From: an uncultured Haliea sp.
GTDB taxonomy: Bacteria; Pseudomonadota; Gammaproteobacteria; Pseudomonadales; Halieaceae
NCBI GenBank assembly: GCA_913061145.1
Contig: CAJXUQ010000028.1
Span: 1-40,156, forward strand
Reading direction: 5' to 3'
DNA length: 40,156 nt
Made by a program: the position numbers and the translations under genes. The notes under the pieces were generated by a model, which saw nothing but the letters and a program-made list of their open reading frames with translations, ran no database searches and was not told the DNA's origin. Positions 23,114 to 32,751 of this stretch are shown here, in pieces; position 1 is the stretch's first letter, and each line of letters begins with the position of its first letter.

Positions 23114-25373
23114 ACTGTTGCAGGCCATGCGCAGCCATGAAGGCCTGCAGACGCAACTGCACCGCCTCGGCGTGCTCCAGCAACATGATCTCCGCCAGCA
23201 GTTCGCGCGCCTCGGCGTGGGTCAGGCTGCGCAGGGACTTCTTGACCCGCGGCAAGGCCGTGGCATTCATGGACAGTACCTCGTAGCCCATGGCCATCAA
23301 CAGCACGGCGGCCAGCGGGTCGCCGGCGAGTTCACCGCAGATGCTCACCGGCTTGCCCTCTGCGACACCGGCATCCGCGACCATACACAGCGCCTGCAGC
23401 ACCGCCGGGTGATAGGCGTGATACAGGCCGGCGACGCGGGCGTTGTTGCGGTCGACAGCGAGCAGGTACTGCGTCAGGTCGTTACTGCCCACCGAGAGAA
23501 AATCGGCGCGCCGTGCCAGGGCCCGCGCCTGATACACGGCGGACGGCACCTCCACCATCACACCGATGGGCGGCAGGGCCACCTCGGTACCTTCCTGCAC
23601 GATCTCCCGGTGACCGCGGTGGATCAGCGCCAGGGCCTCTTCGAATTCCGCGATATTGCTGATCATGGGCAACATGATGCGCAGGTTGCCGTAGCCGGCA
23701 TTGGCCTTGAGCATGGCGCGCACCTGTGCCAGGAAAATCTCCGGGTGGTCCAGCGTGACGCGGATGCCACGCCAGCCCAGAAAGGGGTTGTCTTCGGCGA
23801 TCGGGAAGTACGGCAGCGCCTTGTCACCGCCGATGTCCAGTGTGCGCATGGTGACCGGACGCGGGGCAAAGGCGGCAAGCTGCTCCCGGTAGATCTGCCG
23901 CTGCTCTTCCTCACTGGGGAAACGGTCCCGCAGCAGGAACGGCACTTCGGTGCGGTACAGGCCGACGCCCTCCGCGCCCTGCTCCAGTGAACGCGTCACA
24001 TCGGCCATCAGCCCGGTGTTCACCCACAGCGGCAGGCGGTGACCGTCCAGAGTCTCGCAGGGCAGGTCGCGCAGGGACTCGAGATCGCGGGAGACGGCGC
24101 GGTCCTGGTCCACCACCTCCTGAAACCGCGCCCGCACCTCCGGCAGCGGGTTCAGGTGTACGATGCCGTTGTAGCCATCGACCACCAGCTCCCGGTCCTG
24201 CAGGCGGGTGTAGGGCAGGTCGACAGCGCCCATCACCGTGGGCACACCCATGGCCCGGGCGAGAATGGCGACATGCGAATTGCCTGAGCCGCGCACCGAA
24301 ATCAGCCCGGCCAGCTGCTCCCGGGGCACCTCGCCCAGGGAGGATGCGGTCAGTTCTTCGCCCACCAGGATCGTCTGTGGCGGGTACACCACCTGCTCAG
24401 AGCGGGCCGCGTCTTGCAGGTAAGCAAGCACTCGCGTACCCAGATCCTTCACATCCACCGCACGCTCGCGCAGGTAGCTGTGCTCCATGCGCTCGAAATG
24501 GCGGATGTGGCGAATCATCACTTCGCTCAGGGCGCCCTGCGCCCATTGCCCGGCCTTGATCAGGCTCGCCACCTCGCCGCCGATGGCCGAGTCGTCGAGG
24601 ATGCCGAGGTAGACGTCAAACAGAGCGTGATCCTCGGCGCTCATCTCCCCGCGCAGGTTATCGGAGACGCCCTGGATATCGGCGCGCACACTGGCCAGTG
24701 CCGCCTTGAACGCGCGCAGCTCCTGGCGCCGGTCGCTGGCGGTCTTGCGCGGTACCGCATACAGGTCGGCCACCGGCGAAACCACCACTGCGGTGCCGAT
24801 CGCCACACCCGGCGCACCGGGTATGCCGTTGATCCGCGCCGGGGCCGCAGCGCCCCCGAGCAATTCCTCCTGCACCGCACCGGTAACCCGGGCGTGGGCA
24901 ATGACCGCCGCCAACTGCGCGGACATGGTCACCAGGAAGGCTTCCTCGCTTTCGTCAAAACGGCGCCGTTTGGCCTGCTGAATGATCAACACGCCCAGTA
25001 CATCGCGCTGGTGAATGATGGGCACACCCAGGAAGGCGTGGAACGGCTCTTCGCCGAGACCTTCCAGCAGCTGGAAGCTGGGGTGGCTCTCTGCGTCCTC
25101 GAGGTTGACCGGTTCTTCCCGCTGGGCGACGAGGCCGACCAGGCCCTCACCCGGCGCCAGGCTGGCCTCGCCCACCTGCAGTGGGTTCAAGCCTTCCGTG
25201 GCGCGAAACACAAAACGTCCGCTGGCCTCATCGCGCATGTAGACGCTGCAGACCTCGGTCCCCATGGCATCGCGGACCCGCTTGACGATGATCTGCAACG
25301 CATCATTGAGCCCCTCGGCGGCGTTCACCTCCTGCACAATGTTGCGGAGCGTCTCAAGCATCATGGCTGCCAT
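23091..25373 (-). CDS. ptsP: Phosphoenolpyruvate-protein phosphotransferase EI-Ntr
   Basis: A 760-residue first enzyme of the nitrogen-type phosphotransferase system, passing phosphate from PEP to NPr. An amino-terminal GAF domain (about 5-165) with FRATEGLNPLQVGEASLAPGEGL distinguishes it from sugar EI. The PEP-utiliser amino domain follows, with the phospho-His at about 367 in GSGNSHVAILARAMGVP. The PEP-binding barrel has LYRTEVPFLL, GWRGIRVTLDHPEIF, GVMVEVPSAVYQA, FLSVGSNDLTQYLLAVDRNN and the catalytic Cys in VSICGELAGDPLA. ATG 25373 overlaps the rppH stop (TGATG). NPr and EIIA-Ntr genes are not in the window. Confidence 0.96.
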   Translation of the reverse strand: MAAMMLETLRNIVQEVNAAEGLNDALQIIVKRVRDAMGTEVCSVYMRDEASGRFVFRATEGLNPLQVGEASLAPGEGLVGLVAQREEPVNLEDAESHPSFQLLEGLGEEPFHAFLGVPIIHQRDVLGVLIIQQAKRRRFDESEEAFLVTMSAQLAAVIAHARVTGAVQEELLGGAAAPARINGIPGAPGVAIGTAVVVSPVADLYAVPRKTASDRRQELRAFKAALASVRADIQGVSDNLRGEMSAEDHALFDVYLGILDDSAIGGEVASLIKAGQWAQGALSEVMIRHIRHFERMEHSYLRERAVDVKDLGTRVLAYLQDAARSEQVVYPPQTILVGEELTASSLGEVPREQLAGLISVRGSGNSHVAILARAMGVPTVMGAVDLPYTRLQDRELVVDGYNGIVHLNPLPEVRARFQEVVDQDRAVSRDLESLRDLPCETLDGHRLPLWVNTGLMADVTRSLEQGAEGVGLYRTEVPFLLRDRFPSEEEQRQIYREQLAAFAPRPVTMRTLDIGGDKALPYFPIAEDNPFLGWRGIRVTLDHPEIFLAQVRAMLKANAGYGNLRIMLPMISNIAEFEEALALIHRGHREIVQEGTEVALPPIGVMVEVPSAVYQARALARRADFLSVGSNDLTQYLLAVDRNNARVAGLYHAYHPAVLQALCMVADAGVAEGKPVSICGELAGDPLAAVLLMAMGYEVLSMNATALPRVKKSLRSLTHAEARELLAEIMLLEHAEAVQLRLQAFMAAHGLQQFIHAPLG

Positions 25374-25867
25374 CAGCTGTGCGCATCCGTGAGACGTGCG
25401 AGCGGCGGCGCCAGTTCCTTCAGTGCGCGGCGATAGACTTCACGCTTGAACGACACCACCTGGTTCAGGGGGTACCAGTAACTCACCCATTGCCAGTGGT
25501 CGAACTCGGGTTTCTGGTTCGCCGTGAGGCACACGGCCTCGTCGGCAGCACGCAGGTGCAGCAAAAACCATTTCTGTTTCTGGCCAATGCACACCGGGTT
25601 CTGATCCTTGCGCACAAAGCGCCGCGGCAGGCGGTAGCGCAGCCAGCCCCGGGTGGCTGCGACGACATTGACTGCTTCGGGGCCGAGGCCGACTTCTTCG
25701 TGCAACTCGCGGTACAGAGCTTCTTCAGGCGTTTCGCCGGGGTTGATACCCCCCTGGGGAAACTGCCAGGCATCGCGGCCGCCAATACGGCGCGCCCACA
25801 GAAGCTGGCCCGCGTCATTGGCCAGTATGATCCCGACGTTGGGCCTGAATCCCTCTGAATCGATCAC
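25373..25867 (-). CDS. rppH: RNA pyrophosphohydrolase
   Basis: A 164-residue Nudix enzyme that removes pyrophosphate from 5'-triphosphorylated RNA and so triggers RNase E decay. It starts with the conserved [15 protein letters not shown] from a GTG codon at 25867 (AAGGAT upstream). The Nudix box runs from G39 to G60 ([20 protein letters not shown] within it), and [14 protein letters not shown]-like [16 protein letters not shown] and [20 protein letters not shown] are RppH hallmarks. The partnership with ptsP is conserved in Gammaproteobacteria. Confidence 0.96.
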   Translation of the reverse strand: MIDSEGFRPNVGIILANDAGQLLWARRIGGRDAWQFPQGGINPGETPEEALYRELHEEVGLGPEAVNVVAATRGWLRYRLPRRFVRKDQNPVCIGQKQKWFLLHLRAADEAVCLTANQKPEFDHWQWVSYWYPLNQVVSFKREVYRRALKELAPPLARLTDAHS

Positions 25868-25977
25868 CGGATACCATCCTTATTATGCGACCGACTATTG
25901 TTCCATACTTTCCGGTGTCTGAGAAATTTACTCTGCCGGCACAGCACGCTATTCTCGCGCCCTGCTTGGAGCGCGCC

Positions 25978-26634
25978 ATGACACTTGCCATTTTCGACCT
26001 CGACAACACCCTCATCAAGGGTGACAGCGACCACCTCTGGGGTCAGTTCGTCTGTGAACAGGGCCTGGTGGACAGCAGCCGGTTCGCCGAGGACAACGAG
26101 CGCTTCTACCGCGATTACCAGGCCGGCACGCTGGATATCGAGGCCTACCTGCGCTTCGCGCTGGGTCCGCTACGCGGGCGCTCACCCGAGGAACTGGCGC
26201 CGCTGCACCGGCAATTCATGCGCGAGAAAATCGAGCCCATCATGCTGCCCCGCGCGCGCGCCCTGATCGCCAACCACCGCGAACAGGGGCACCACCTGCT
26301 GGTGATTACCGCGACCAACCATTTCATCACGCGGCCCATTGTGGACGCCCTGGGTATCAGCGATCTGCTGGCCTGTGAAGCCGAACTGGAGGAGGGACGC
26401 TACACCGGCGAGCCCACGGGTATTCCGTCCTATCACCAGGGCAAGGTGCTGCGCCTGCAGGCCTGGCTGGAAAGCAGGCAGCTGGACCTCGCAGGCAGCT
26501 GGTTCTACAGCGACTCCCACAATGACCTGCCGCTGCTGGAGTGCGTCGACTTCGCCGTCGCCGTGGACCCCGATGCGACCCTCAGGGCCCACGCGATAGC
26601 CGCCGGCTGGCCGGTTATATCGCTGCGGGACTGA
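25978..26634 (+). CDS. HAD-superfamily IB phosphatase (SerB-like)
   Basis: A 218-residue cytosolic HAD hydrolase of subfamily IB. Motif I is IFDLDNTLIKGDSD with nucleophile Asp7 and acid Asp9. Motif II is VITATNHFITRP, motif III the Lys in YHQGKVLRL, and motif IV FYSDSHNDLPLLE. The helical cap lies between I and II. Relatives include phosphoserine phosphatase-like enzymes; a similar gene sits next to rppH in pseudomonads. The substrate is not determined. Start ATG 25978 has GGAG just upstream; the upstream in-frame ATG 25885 lacks one. Its 3' end overlaps that of rlmI by 20 bases. Confidence 0.88.
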   Translation: MTLAIFDLDNTLIKGDSDHLWGQFVCEQGLVDSSRFAEDNERFYRDYQAGTLDIEAYLRFALGPLRGRSPEELAPLHRQFMREKIEPIMLPRARALIANHREQGHHLLVITATNHFITRPIVDALGISDLLACEAELEEGRYTGEPTGIPSYHQGKVLRLQAWLESRQLDLAGSWFYSDSHNDLPLLECVDFAVAVDPDATLRAHAIAAGWPVISLRD

Positions 26635-27814
26635 GCCGCCGGCAGAACACCGACTTCAGGTATTCGGTTTCAGGGATCAGCGGGTGGACGGGATGATCCG
26701 GCCCCTGACCGCCCTGCTCCAGCACGCGCACGTCACACTCACTGCGCCGCGCCGCGCCCTGTATGGCCAGCAGCAGGTCTGCCCGTGACAGGTGCATGGA
26801 GCAGGAGGCGGACACCAGCACGCCGCCGGGGCTGAGCAGGCCCAGACCGAGCTCATTGATCCGCTGGTACGCCTTGATACCTTTCTTGATATCCCTGCGC
26901 CGCTGGATAAACGCCGGCGGATCAACAATCACCAGATCGAACTGCCGGCCCTCGTCGCGCAGGGCCTGCAGCACATCGGCGGCCTGCCCCTGGCGCACCG
27001 CCACCCTGCTTTCCAGGCCGTTGAGCCGGGCATTCGCCTCCACGCCGGCCAGGGCCGCCGCCGAACTGTCGACACAGAGCACGGCGCTGGCGCCGCAGGC
27101 CGCTGCCTGAATTCCCCAGCCACCTATGTAGCTGTAGACGTCCAGCACCCGCTGACCGGGTGCATAGTCCCGCAGGCGGGCCCGGGCCATGCGGTGATCG
27201 TAGAACCAGCCGGTCTTCTGCCCCTGCAACACCGGTGCCGCAAACGCCACACCGTTTTCCTGCAGAGGCAGCACCTCGGGCACCTCGCCGAATACCACCT
27301 CCACCCGGTCTGCAAGGCCCTGCTCGCGACGACTGCGACTGTCTGCCCGCAGCAGGATGCCGGCGGGCTGCAGCACACGGGCCAGCGCCTCAATGACTGC
27401 GGCCTCATGCTGCTCTATTCCTGCATTGTGGAACTGCATGACCAGGTAATCGCCGAAGCGGTCGACCACAAGGCCGGGGATGCCGTCACTGTCGCCGTAG
27501 ATCAGGCGGTAGCACTGCCCGGGCAGCAACGCCTCACGACTGGCGAGCGCGCGCGCCACCAGGGCGGAGAGCCACTGGCTGGACAGCGCCTGCTCACGGC
27601 CGTGGGCGTACAGCCGGGCACATATCAGGGATTGCGGCTCCATGTAGGCAGAGCCAAGCAGGGCGCCGTTGGCGCGACGCACCTGCACCAGGTCACCCGC
27701 GGCAAAGGACTGCAACGGGCTGCGCTGGACATCGACTTCGTTGGAAAATACCCAGAGGTGCCCCGCGGCCAGGCGCCGGTCGGCCCCAGCGCGCAGGAAC
27801 AGGTCGGTGTTCAC
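26615..27814 (-). CDS. rlmI: 23S rRNA m5C methyltransferase RlmI-type
   Basis: A 399-residue SAM-dependent RNA methyltransferase. The amino-terminal PUA domain (about 1-75: [36 protein letters not shown]) is followed by the linker strand [20 protein letters not shown] and a Rossmann domain with [20 protein letters not shown] (SAM binding) and [17 protein letters not shown]. The catalytic Cys region is [10 protein letters not shown], ending [14 protein letters not shown]. RlmI of E. coli methylates C1962 of 23S rRNA; the exact target here is inferred. Its ATG 27814 overlaps the gcvH stop (ATGA). Confidence 0.92.
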   Translation of the reverse strand: MNTDLFLRAGADRRLAAGHLWVFSNEVDVQRSPLQSFAAGDLVQVRRANGALLGSAYMEPQSLICARLYAHGREQALSSQWLSALVARALASREALLPGQCYRLIYGDSDGIPGLVVDRFGDYLVMQFHNAGIEQHEAAVIEALARVLQPAGILLRADSRSRREQGLADRVEVVFGEVPEVLPLQENGVAFAAPVLQGQKTGWFYDHRMARARLRDYAPGQRVLDVYSYIGGWGIQAAACGASAVLCVDSSAAALAGVEANARLNGLESRVAVRQGQAADVLQALRDEGRQFDLVIVDPPAFIQRRRDIKKGIKAYQRINELGLGLLSPGGVLVSASCSMHLSRADLLLAIQGAARRSECDVRVLEQGGQGPDHPVHPLIPETEYLKSVFCRRLSPAAI

Positions 27815-28200
27815 TCGTCGGCGCAGTGGTTGGCGTAGTCCTCGGCACTCAGCAGTTTCTCGAGTTCACTGGTGTCATCGGGCTGCAGGCGGAAAAACCA
27901 GCCGTCGTTGTACGGGTCGGAGTTAACCGTCTCGGGCTCGTCTTCCAGTGCCTCGTTCACCGCGATGACTTCACCGCTGATGGGCGCATAGATATCCGAT
28001 GCGGCCTTGACGGACTCCACGACGCCGGCCTCGTCGCCGGCCGCCAGTCGATCACCCACACCGGGCACTTCAACAAACACCACATCGCCCAGAGCCTCCT
28101 GCGCGTGGTCGGTGATACCGATCGTCACGGTGCCGTCCTCTTCCAGACGCGCCCATTCATGGCTGCTCGCGTACTTCAATTCACTCGGGGTCATGCTCAT
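27811..28200 (-). CDS. gcvH: Glycine cleavage system H protein
   Basis: A 129-residue lipoyl carrier that shuttles the aminomethyl group of glycine between the P and T proteins. Features: [39 protein letters not shown], the lipoylated Lys65 in [20 protein letters not shown], and [15 protein letters not shown] 28200 has AGAGGA seven bases upstream. In E. coli the ubiI neighbour is followed by gcvT-gcvH-gcvP; here only gcvH is present, coupled instead to rlmI. gcvT and gcvP must be elsewhere if the system works. No glycine riboswitch is recognisable in the 111 bases upstream. Confidence 0.96.
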   Translation of the reverse strand: MSMTPSELKYASSHEWARLEEDGTVTIGITDHAQEALGDVVFVEVPGVGDRLAAGDEAGVVESVKAASDIYAPISGEVIAVNEALEDEPETVNSDPYNDGWFFRLQPDDTSELEKLLSAEDYANHCADE

Positions 28201-28250
28201 GGTGCGTCCTCTCGTACGGTGATCGGCGTCGGCCGACAGGGGAAACGCGC

Positions 28251-28278
28251 ATTCTACCGGGAGACCTCTGAAAAACAA
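28251..28278 (-). promoter_or_regulatory. Candidate promoter of gcvH-rlmI
   Basis: Minus strand TTGTTT (28273-28278), 16-base spacer, TAGAAT (28251-28256), about 50 bases before ATG 28200. The -10 is good, the -35 weak. Confidence 0.45.
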
Positions 28279-28311
28279 TCTGTCCCCGTATCGGGTGCCG
28301 CCGACAGTGCG

Positions 28312-29547
28312 CTACTCGAGGGCGCCTGATTCCGTCAGCCCCATGGCCTGGCGCATCAGCTGGTGCTTCAGCGGTCCGGCGCGATCAACACCGCGCATGC
28401 CGGCATTGCGCAGCCAGCGCAGGGGCAGCGCAGGCTGCTCGAACAGGCGTTTGAACCCCTCCATCGCTGCCATCATCGCCAGGTTCTCGCCCTTGCGCCG
28501 ACGCTGGTAGCGGCGCAATACCGCAATACTGCCCGGCTGCTCGCCGCGCTCCCGTGCACGCAAGACTTCTTCCGCCAGCACCGCCACATCCTGCAGACCG
28601 AGGTTGATACCCTGTCCCGCCAGCGGGTGAATGGTGTGCGCGGCATCGGCCACCAGCGCGGCGCCGGGCTGCACGTAGTCCACCGCGTGGCGTTGGCGCA
28701 GAGGGAACGCGAAGCGCCGCGAACAGCCCACTACCCGCCCGAGGCGCCCCTCGAAGGCGCGCTCCAGCGCGACGCAGAACTCCGCTGCCTGCAACGCCTG
28801 GATGCCCTCTACGCGGGAGGAGTCCAGCGACCAGACAATCGAGCAGTACTGTGCGTCGGGGGTGGACGGCAACGGCAGGAACGCCAGCGGACCGGTCGGC
28901 AGGAAGCGCTGCCAGGCGGTGGTCTGGTGCGATCGCTCGACCTGCACCGTCGCGACCACGGCGTGGTGGCCGTAATCCCACTCCCGGGTACGGAAGGCGA
29001 GCAGCTCCCGCAGGCGCGAATGCGCCCCATCCGCGGCCACCACGAGTTCAGGGCGCAACTGCGCACCCGAGGCCAGAGTCAGGGTCAGGGTACCATCGGC
29101 GGCGCGCTCGCAGCCGGCGAGGGATTCGGGGGCCAGCAGGCGGACATCGGGGCACGCCGCCAGCCTGCCCAGCAGCGCGCGCACCAGGGCGCGATTCTCC
29201 ACAATGTAACCGAGCGCTGCAGCACCGACATCGGCGCTGTCGAAATCAATGGAGCCGGTGCCCTCGGCGTCCCAGACCGTCATGTGGTCGTAGGCACAGA
29301 GCCGGTAATCAGCCACCGCCTGCCATGCCCCGAGCTCATCGAGCAGGCGGCGGGAGCGGGGGTTCAGCGCGACCACGCGAGGATCGAAGCTCTCCAGTGC
29401 CAGGGCATCCGGCAATACCGCGCGCTCATCTCCCTGGGCCTCAATCACCACAATCTGCAGCCCGCGGCCAGAGAGCGCCGCCGCCAGCGCCGAACCGGCA
29501 ATGCCAGCGCCAACAATGGCCACATCACAGGGCGGCAGCTCAGTCAT
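28312..29547 (-). CDS. ubiI: FAD-dependent UbiI/VisC-family hydroxylase
   Basis: A 411-residue flavoprotein monooxygenase of the UbiH/UbiF/UbiI family, which hydroxylates the ubiquinone ring. The dinucleotide fold is CDVAIVGAGIAGSALAAALS. The second FAD motif is the DG region VVAADGAHSRLREL, and the third is GAALVADAAHTIHPLAGQGI followed by NLGLQDVAVLAEEV. ATG 29547 overlaps the ubiH 3' end by eight bases. Position after pepP-ubiH matches E. coli ubiI (visC), which supports a C5-hydroxylase role, but family members are hard to tell apart by eye. Confidence 0.85.
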   Translation of the reverse strand: MTELPPCDVAIVGAGIAGSALAAALSGRGLQIVVIEAQGDERAVLPDALALESFDPRVVALNPRSRRLLDELGAWQAVADYRLCAYDHMTVWDAEGTGSIDFDSADVGAAALGYIVENRALVRALLGRLAACPDVRLLAPESLAGCERAADGTLTLTLASGAQLRPELVVAADGAHSRLRELLAFRTREWDYGHHAVVATVQVERSHQTTAWQRFLPTGPLAFLPLPSTPDAQYCSIVWSLDSSRVEGIQALQAAEFCVALERAFEGRLGRVVGCSRRFAFPLRQRHAVDYVQPGAALVADAAHTIHPLAGQGINLGLQDVAVLAEEVLRARERGEQPGSIAVLRRYQRRRKGENLAMMAAMEGFKRLFEQPALPLRWLRNAGMRGVDRAGPLKHQLMRQAMGLTESGALE

Positions 29548-30781
29548 GCGCGGCCTCCAGTGCCTGCAGGCCGGCGGCTTGTGCCACAAAGGCGCGCTTC
29601 AGCGGTGCCACCCAGTCCAGGCCGGACAGGGCGAGGTCGCGGGCCAGGGCCAGCATCGGGTCGTTGTGCATGAACAGCGCCGGCAAGCGGTCGCTGAACT
29701 CGATCGTGCGCCGCTGATCGGCCTGTTGCCGCGCACGGTACTGCTGCAGCAGGCTCAGAGCGCCGGGGCTCTGGCCGCGCGCCACACCCGCTGCCAGTAC
29801 ATCACAGAGCGCCCAGATGTCGCGCAAGGCCAGGTTGAATCCCTGGCCCGCTACCGGATGCAGGGCGTGGGCGGCATTGCCCATGACCGCGATACCGGCA
29901 CGCACCTGCTCATCGCAGTGGCGCAGGGTGAGCGGGTAGGCGTGGCGCGCCCCCACCTGCTGCAGGCGCCCCAGCCGGTAGCCAAAACGCTGCTGCAGGG
30001 CGGCGAGAAACGCGTCCTGCGGGCACTCCAGTAGCTGCGCCGCGCGCTCCGGTGGCAAGGTCCAGACCAGCGCGCTGCGATGCTGGGCACCCGCCGCGGG
30101 CAGCAGTGGCAACAGGGCCAGCGGCCCTTCATCCGTGAAGCGCTCGAAGGCGCAACCGGCATGAGGCTCCGCGGTCGCGACATTGCAGATCAGGGCATGC
30201 TGGCGGTAGGACTTTTCCGCTGCGGCGACGCCCAGGCCTTCCCGCAGGCCGGAGTCGGCACCGTCGGCAACCACCAGCAGCGCCGTGGTCAGCGTGGCGG
30301 GGGCCTCCCCGTCCAGCGACAGCACCACACCCTCGGGCGTCGGCCTGGCTGCGGTCACACGCGCCGGATTCAGCAGCTCCACGCGCTGCTCGCTGCGCAG
30401 CGCATGCAACAGGGCCTGCCCCAACCATGCGTTCTCGACCACATGGCCCAGGGCACCCCAGCCATAGTCCGCCCCGCGCAGAATGCTGCTGCCAAAATGG
30501 CCCCGGCTGGAAACATGAATAGTGCTTATCGGACACAGCCAACGCTGCAACAGCGGCCACAGCCCCAGGGACCGGTAAATGCGCTCGGAACTGTAGCTCA
30601 GTGCCGTGGAGCGTGCGTCAAAGGCGGGGTGATAGTCCGGCGCTGCAGCAGCCGGCGGTGGCAGTGTAAAGCCCTCGACCAGCGTGATGCGTACCTGCTC
30701 GGGCAGCTTTCGGGCAAGGGCAAGGGCCAGGCTGATGCCCACCATGCCGCCGCCGGCGATGACGACATCCCGCGCGCTCAT
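29540..30781 (-). CDS. ubiH: FAD-dependent 2-octaprenyl-6-methoxyphenol hydroxylase UbiH
   Basis: A 413-residue ubiquinone-biosynthesis flavin hydroxylase. The amino-terminal FAD site is DVVIAGGGMVGISLALALAR. Next come FDARSTALSYSSERIYRSLG (family motif ARxxALs), VVADGADSGLREGLG, and GIAVMGNAAHALHPVAGQGF with NLALRDIWALCDVL. ATG 30781 overlaps the pepP stop (ATGA). Gene order UPF0149-pepP-ubiH-ubiI equals that of E. coli, which is the main reason to call this one UbiH. It likely works with the other hydroxylase in a soluble Ubi complex. Confidence 0.9.
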   Translation of the reverse strand: MSARDVVIAGGGMVGISLALALARKLPEQVRITLVEGFTLPPPAAAAPDYHPAFDARSTALSYSSERIYRSLGLWPLLQRWLCPISTIHVSSRGHFGSSILRGADYGWGALGHVVENAWLGQALLHALRSEQRVELLNPARVTAARPTPEGVVLSLDGEAPATLTTALLVVADGADSGLREGLGVAAAEKSYRQHALICNVATAEPHAGCAFERFTDEGPLALLPLLPAAGAQHRSALVWTLPPERAAQLLECPQDAFLAALQQRFGYRLGRLQQVGARHAYPLTLRHCDEQVRAGIAVMGNAAHALHPVAGQGFNLALRDIWALCDVLAAGVARGQSPGALSLLQQYRARQQADQRRTIEFSDRLPALFMHNDPMLALARDLALSGLDWVAPLKRAFVAQAAGLQALEAAHD

Positions 30782-32100
30782 CGCCGCCCCGCCGCCATCA
30801 GTTCCTCAATCGCGTCCGGCTCTCGTGGCACCAGCCCGGTGAGCAGCTCACAGCCGTCCTCCGTGACCACGACATCGTCTTCGATGCGCACACCGATCCC
30901 GCGCCAGCGCGGTGCCACGTCGCTGTTGTCCGGCGCAATGTAGATACCGGGCTCAACCGTCAGCACCATCCCGGGTTCCAGCTGCCGCCAGGTGCCGGCC
31001 ACGCGATAATCTCCCACGTCGTGCACATCCAGCCCGAGCCAGTGACCCGCCCGGTGCATATAGAAGGGGCGGTAGGCCCCCGCGGCCACCAGGTCGGCGA
31101 CGTCGCCGGCGAGCAGCCCGAGGTCGCGCAGGCCGCGGGTAATCACCTCCACCGTGGCCTCGTGCGGCGCGTTCCAGTGATTGCCGGGGCGCACCGCGGC
31201 AATGGCGGCCTGCTGCGCTTCCAGCACGATGTTGTAGATCGCCCGCTGCTGCCGCGAGAAACGGCCGTCCACCGGGAATGTGCGCGTGACATCGGCGGCG
31301 TAGCCCTGGTATTCACAGCCCGCGTCGATCAGCACCAGCTCCCCTTTGCGCATCGCGCGCGCGTTCTGGGTGTAATGCAGAATGCAACTGTTCGGCCCGC
31401 TGCCGACGATGGACGGATAGGCCGGAAAACGGGCGCCGCCCTGCGCGAATTCATGCAGCAATTCGGCCTCCAGCTGGTACTCATACACGCCAGGCGCCGC
31501 ACTGCACATGGCGCGGCGGTGGGCCCGGGCGGTGATCTCCCCCGCCCGGGCCATCAGGCGCAGTTCGGCGGCACTCTTTTTCAGGCGCAGGTCGTGCAGC
31601 ATGTGGTCGAGGTCGGTGAATTCACCCGGTGGCACCGAGCCGCTGGCCTCTTTACTGCGGATCAGGTTGACCCAAGCCATGATGCGGCGGTCGAAGTCCG
31701 CGCTGCGCCCCATGGAGTAGTACACGCGCTCGCGGCCCTCGATCAAGCCGGGCAGAATGTCATCGATATCGCCAATCGGAAAGGCATCGTCAGCGGCGTA
31801 GTCACTGCAGGCGCCCTCAGGGCCCGCGCGATAGCCGTGCCAGAGCTCCAACGTCGGGTCCCGCTCGCGGCAGAACAACACGTATTCGCCATGTCCGCGG
31901 CCCGGAATCAGCACCAGCACCGCCTCCGGTTCCGGGAACCCGCACAGGTAGTGGAAATCGCTGTCCTGACGGAAGGGATATTCGGTATCGCGGCTGCGCA
32001 ACTGCTCGCGCGCGGCGGGTATGATCGCGATACTGTTCGGCTCCATGAGGGCCATCAGCCGCTGGCGCCGCCGCGCGAATTCCTGTCGACTGATTTTCAC
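30778..32100 (-). CDS. pepP: Xaa-Pro aminopeptidase P
   Basis: A 440-residue dimanganese peptidase releasing N-terminal residues before proline. The amino-terminal creatinase-like domain has RDTEYPFRQDSDFHYLCGF. The catalytic pita-bread domain contains SIVGSGPNSCILHYTQN, the metal ligands LIDAGCEYQGYAADVTRTFP (two Asp), HRAGHWLGLDVHDVG (His), TVEPGIYI (Glu) and GIGVRIEDDVVV (Glu). I prefer GTG 32100 (MKISRQEFARRR, AGGGG upstream) over ATG 32139 because it matches the E. coli SEISRQEFQRRR end and length (441). Confidence 0.95.
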   Translation of the reverse strand: MKISRQEFARRRQRLMALMEPNSIAIIPAAREQLRSRDTEYPFRQDSDFHYLCGFPEPEAVLVLIPGRGHGEYVLFCRERDPTLELWHGYRAGPEGACSDYAADDAFPIGDIDDILPGLIEGRERVYYSMGRSADFDRRIMAWVNLIRSKEASGSVPPGEFTDLDHMLHDLRLKKSAAELRLMARAGEITARAHRRAMCSAAPGVYEYQLEAELLHEFAQGGARFPAYPSIVGSGPNSCILHYTQNARAMRKGELVLIDAGCEYQGYAADVTRTFPVDGRFSRQQRAIYNIVLEAQQAAIAAVRPGNHWNAPHEATVEVITRGLRDLGLLAGDVADLVAAGAYRPFYMHRAGHWLGLDVHDVGDYRVAGTWRQLEPGMVLTVEPGIYIAPDNSDVAPRWRGIGVRIEDDVVVTEDGCELLTGLVPREPDAIEELMAAGRR

Positions 32101-32139
32101 GCCGTGATCCCCTCGCCACTGCGCTGCGCAGCGTTCCAT

Positions 32140-32751
32140 TCAATGCAGCGCATCGGGCTTGCCCTTGAGCGCGCGCTCGCGATCCTCCTGGCGGGCGCGC
32201 GTGTCAAGAAACACGTTCACCGCGGCCACGCGCAGGTATTCGACCAGCGCGAAATAGGCATTCTCCGCGTCCTCATCGTCTTCATCCTCGTCCTCGGCGC
32301 TGGCCTGGGCCATGGCGGCGAAGTCGCGCAGTATTTCCGTGCTGTCACCGGGCAGTGTTTCACCCCCGGTGCCACTGGCGGCCACCGTCCGGGCGAAGCC
32401 GGTAAGAAAGCCCCGGCACCAGTCGGCCAGGGCTTCTGTGCGCACCGCGAGATCGTGACTTTCATCCGCCAACAGCGGCGTAAAATCGAACAGGTCCTCT
32501 CCCAGCGCCTCGCTGCACTGCGCATACAGCTGCATGACCTCATCCGCGAGGGCGCCGTGCAAATCGAGATCCAGGGCCTGGTTCAATGCATTGAGCCCCG
32601 CACCCGGTTCCGCGCTGTGGCCCGCGGCGAGCAGCCCGACCAGGCAGCCGTGCACCTCCGCTGGTGACAGGGACACGCCCTGCTCCAGCAACTGGTCGGC
32701 GACGTCGTCGAAGTCAAACAGCCCGGTATCACCGGGTAGCCTGTCGAACAT
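32140..32751 (-). CDS. UPF0149 (YgfB/YecA-like) family protein
   Basis: A 203-codon reading frame giving a helical cytosolic protein of the UPF0149 family. Features: FDDVADQLLEQGVSLSPAEVHGCLVGLLA (family signature, about 14-42), LADWCRGFLTGFA, and an acidic run EDEDEDDEDAE followed by NAYFALVEYLRVAAVNVFLD. The E. coli member ygfB also precedes pepP. In Pseudomonas a YgfB homologue has been linked to control of ampDh3 and beta-lactam tolerance; whether that holds here is open. Start ATG 32751 has AGGGAG upstream; an in-frame extension to 32835 is not supported. Confidence 0.9.
   Translation of the reverse strand: MFDRLPGDTGLFDFDDVADQLLEQGVSLSPAEVHGCLVGLLAAGHSAEPGAGLNALNQALDLDLHGALADEVMQLYAQCSEALGEDLFDFTPLLADESHDLAVRTEALADWCRGFLTGFARTVAASGTGGETLPGDSTEILRDFAAMAQASAEDEDEDDEDAENAYFALVEYLRVAAVNVFLDTRARQEDRERALKGKPDALH

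Noticed and set aside
28201-28311. Glycine riboswitch upstream of gcvH
   Set aside because: The 111-base region is too short for a tandem aptamer and lacks the recognisable conserved core.
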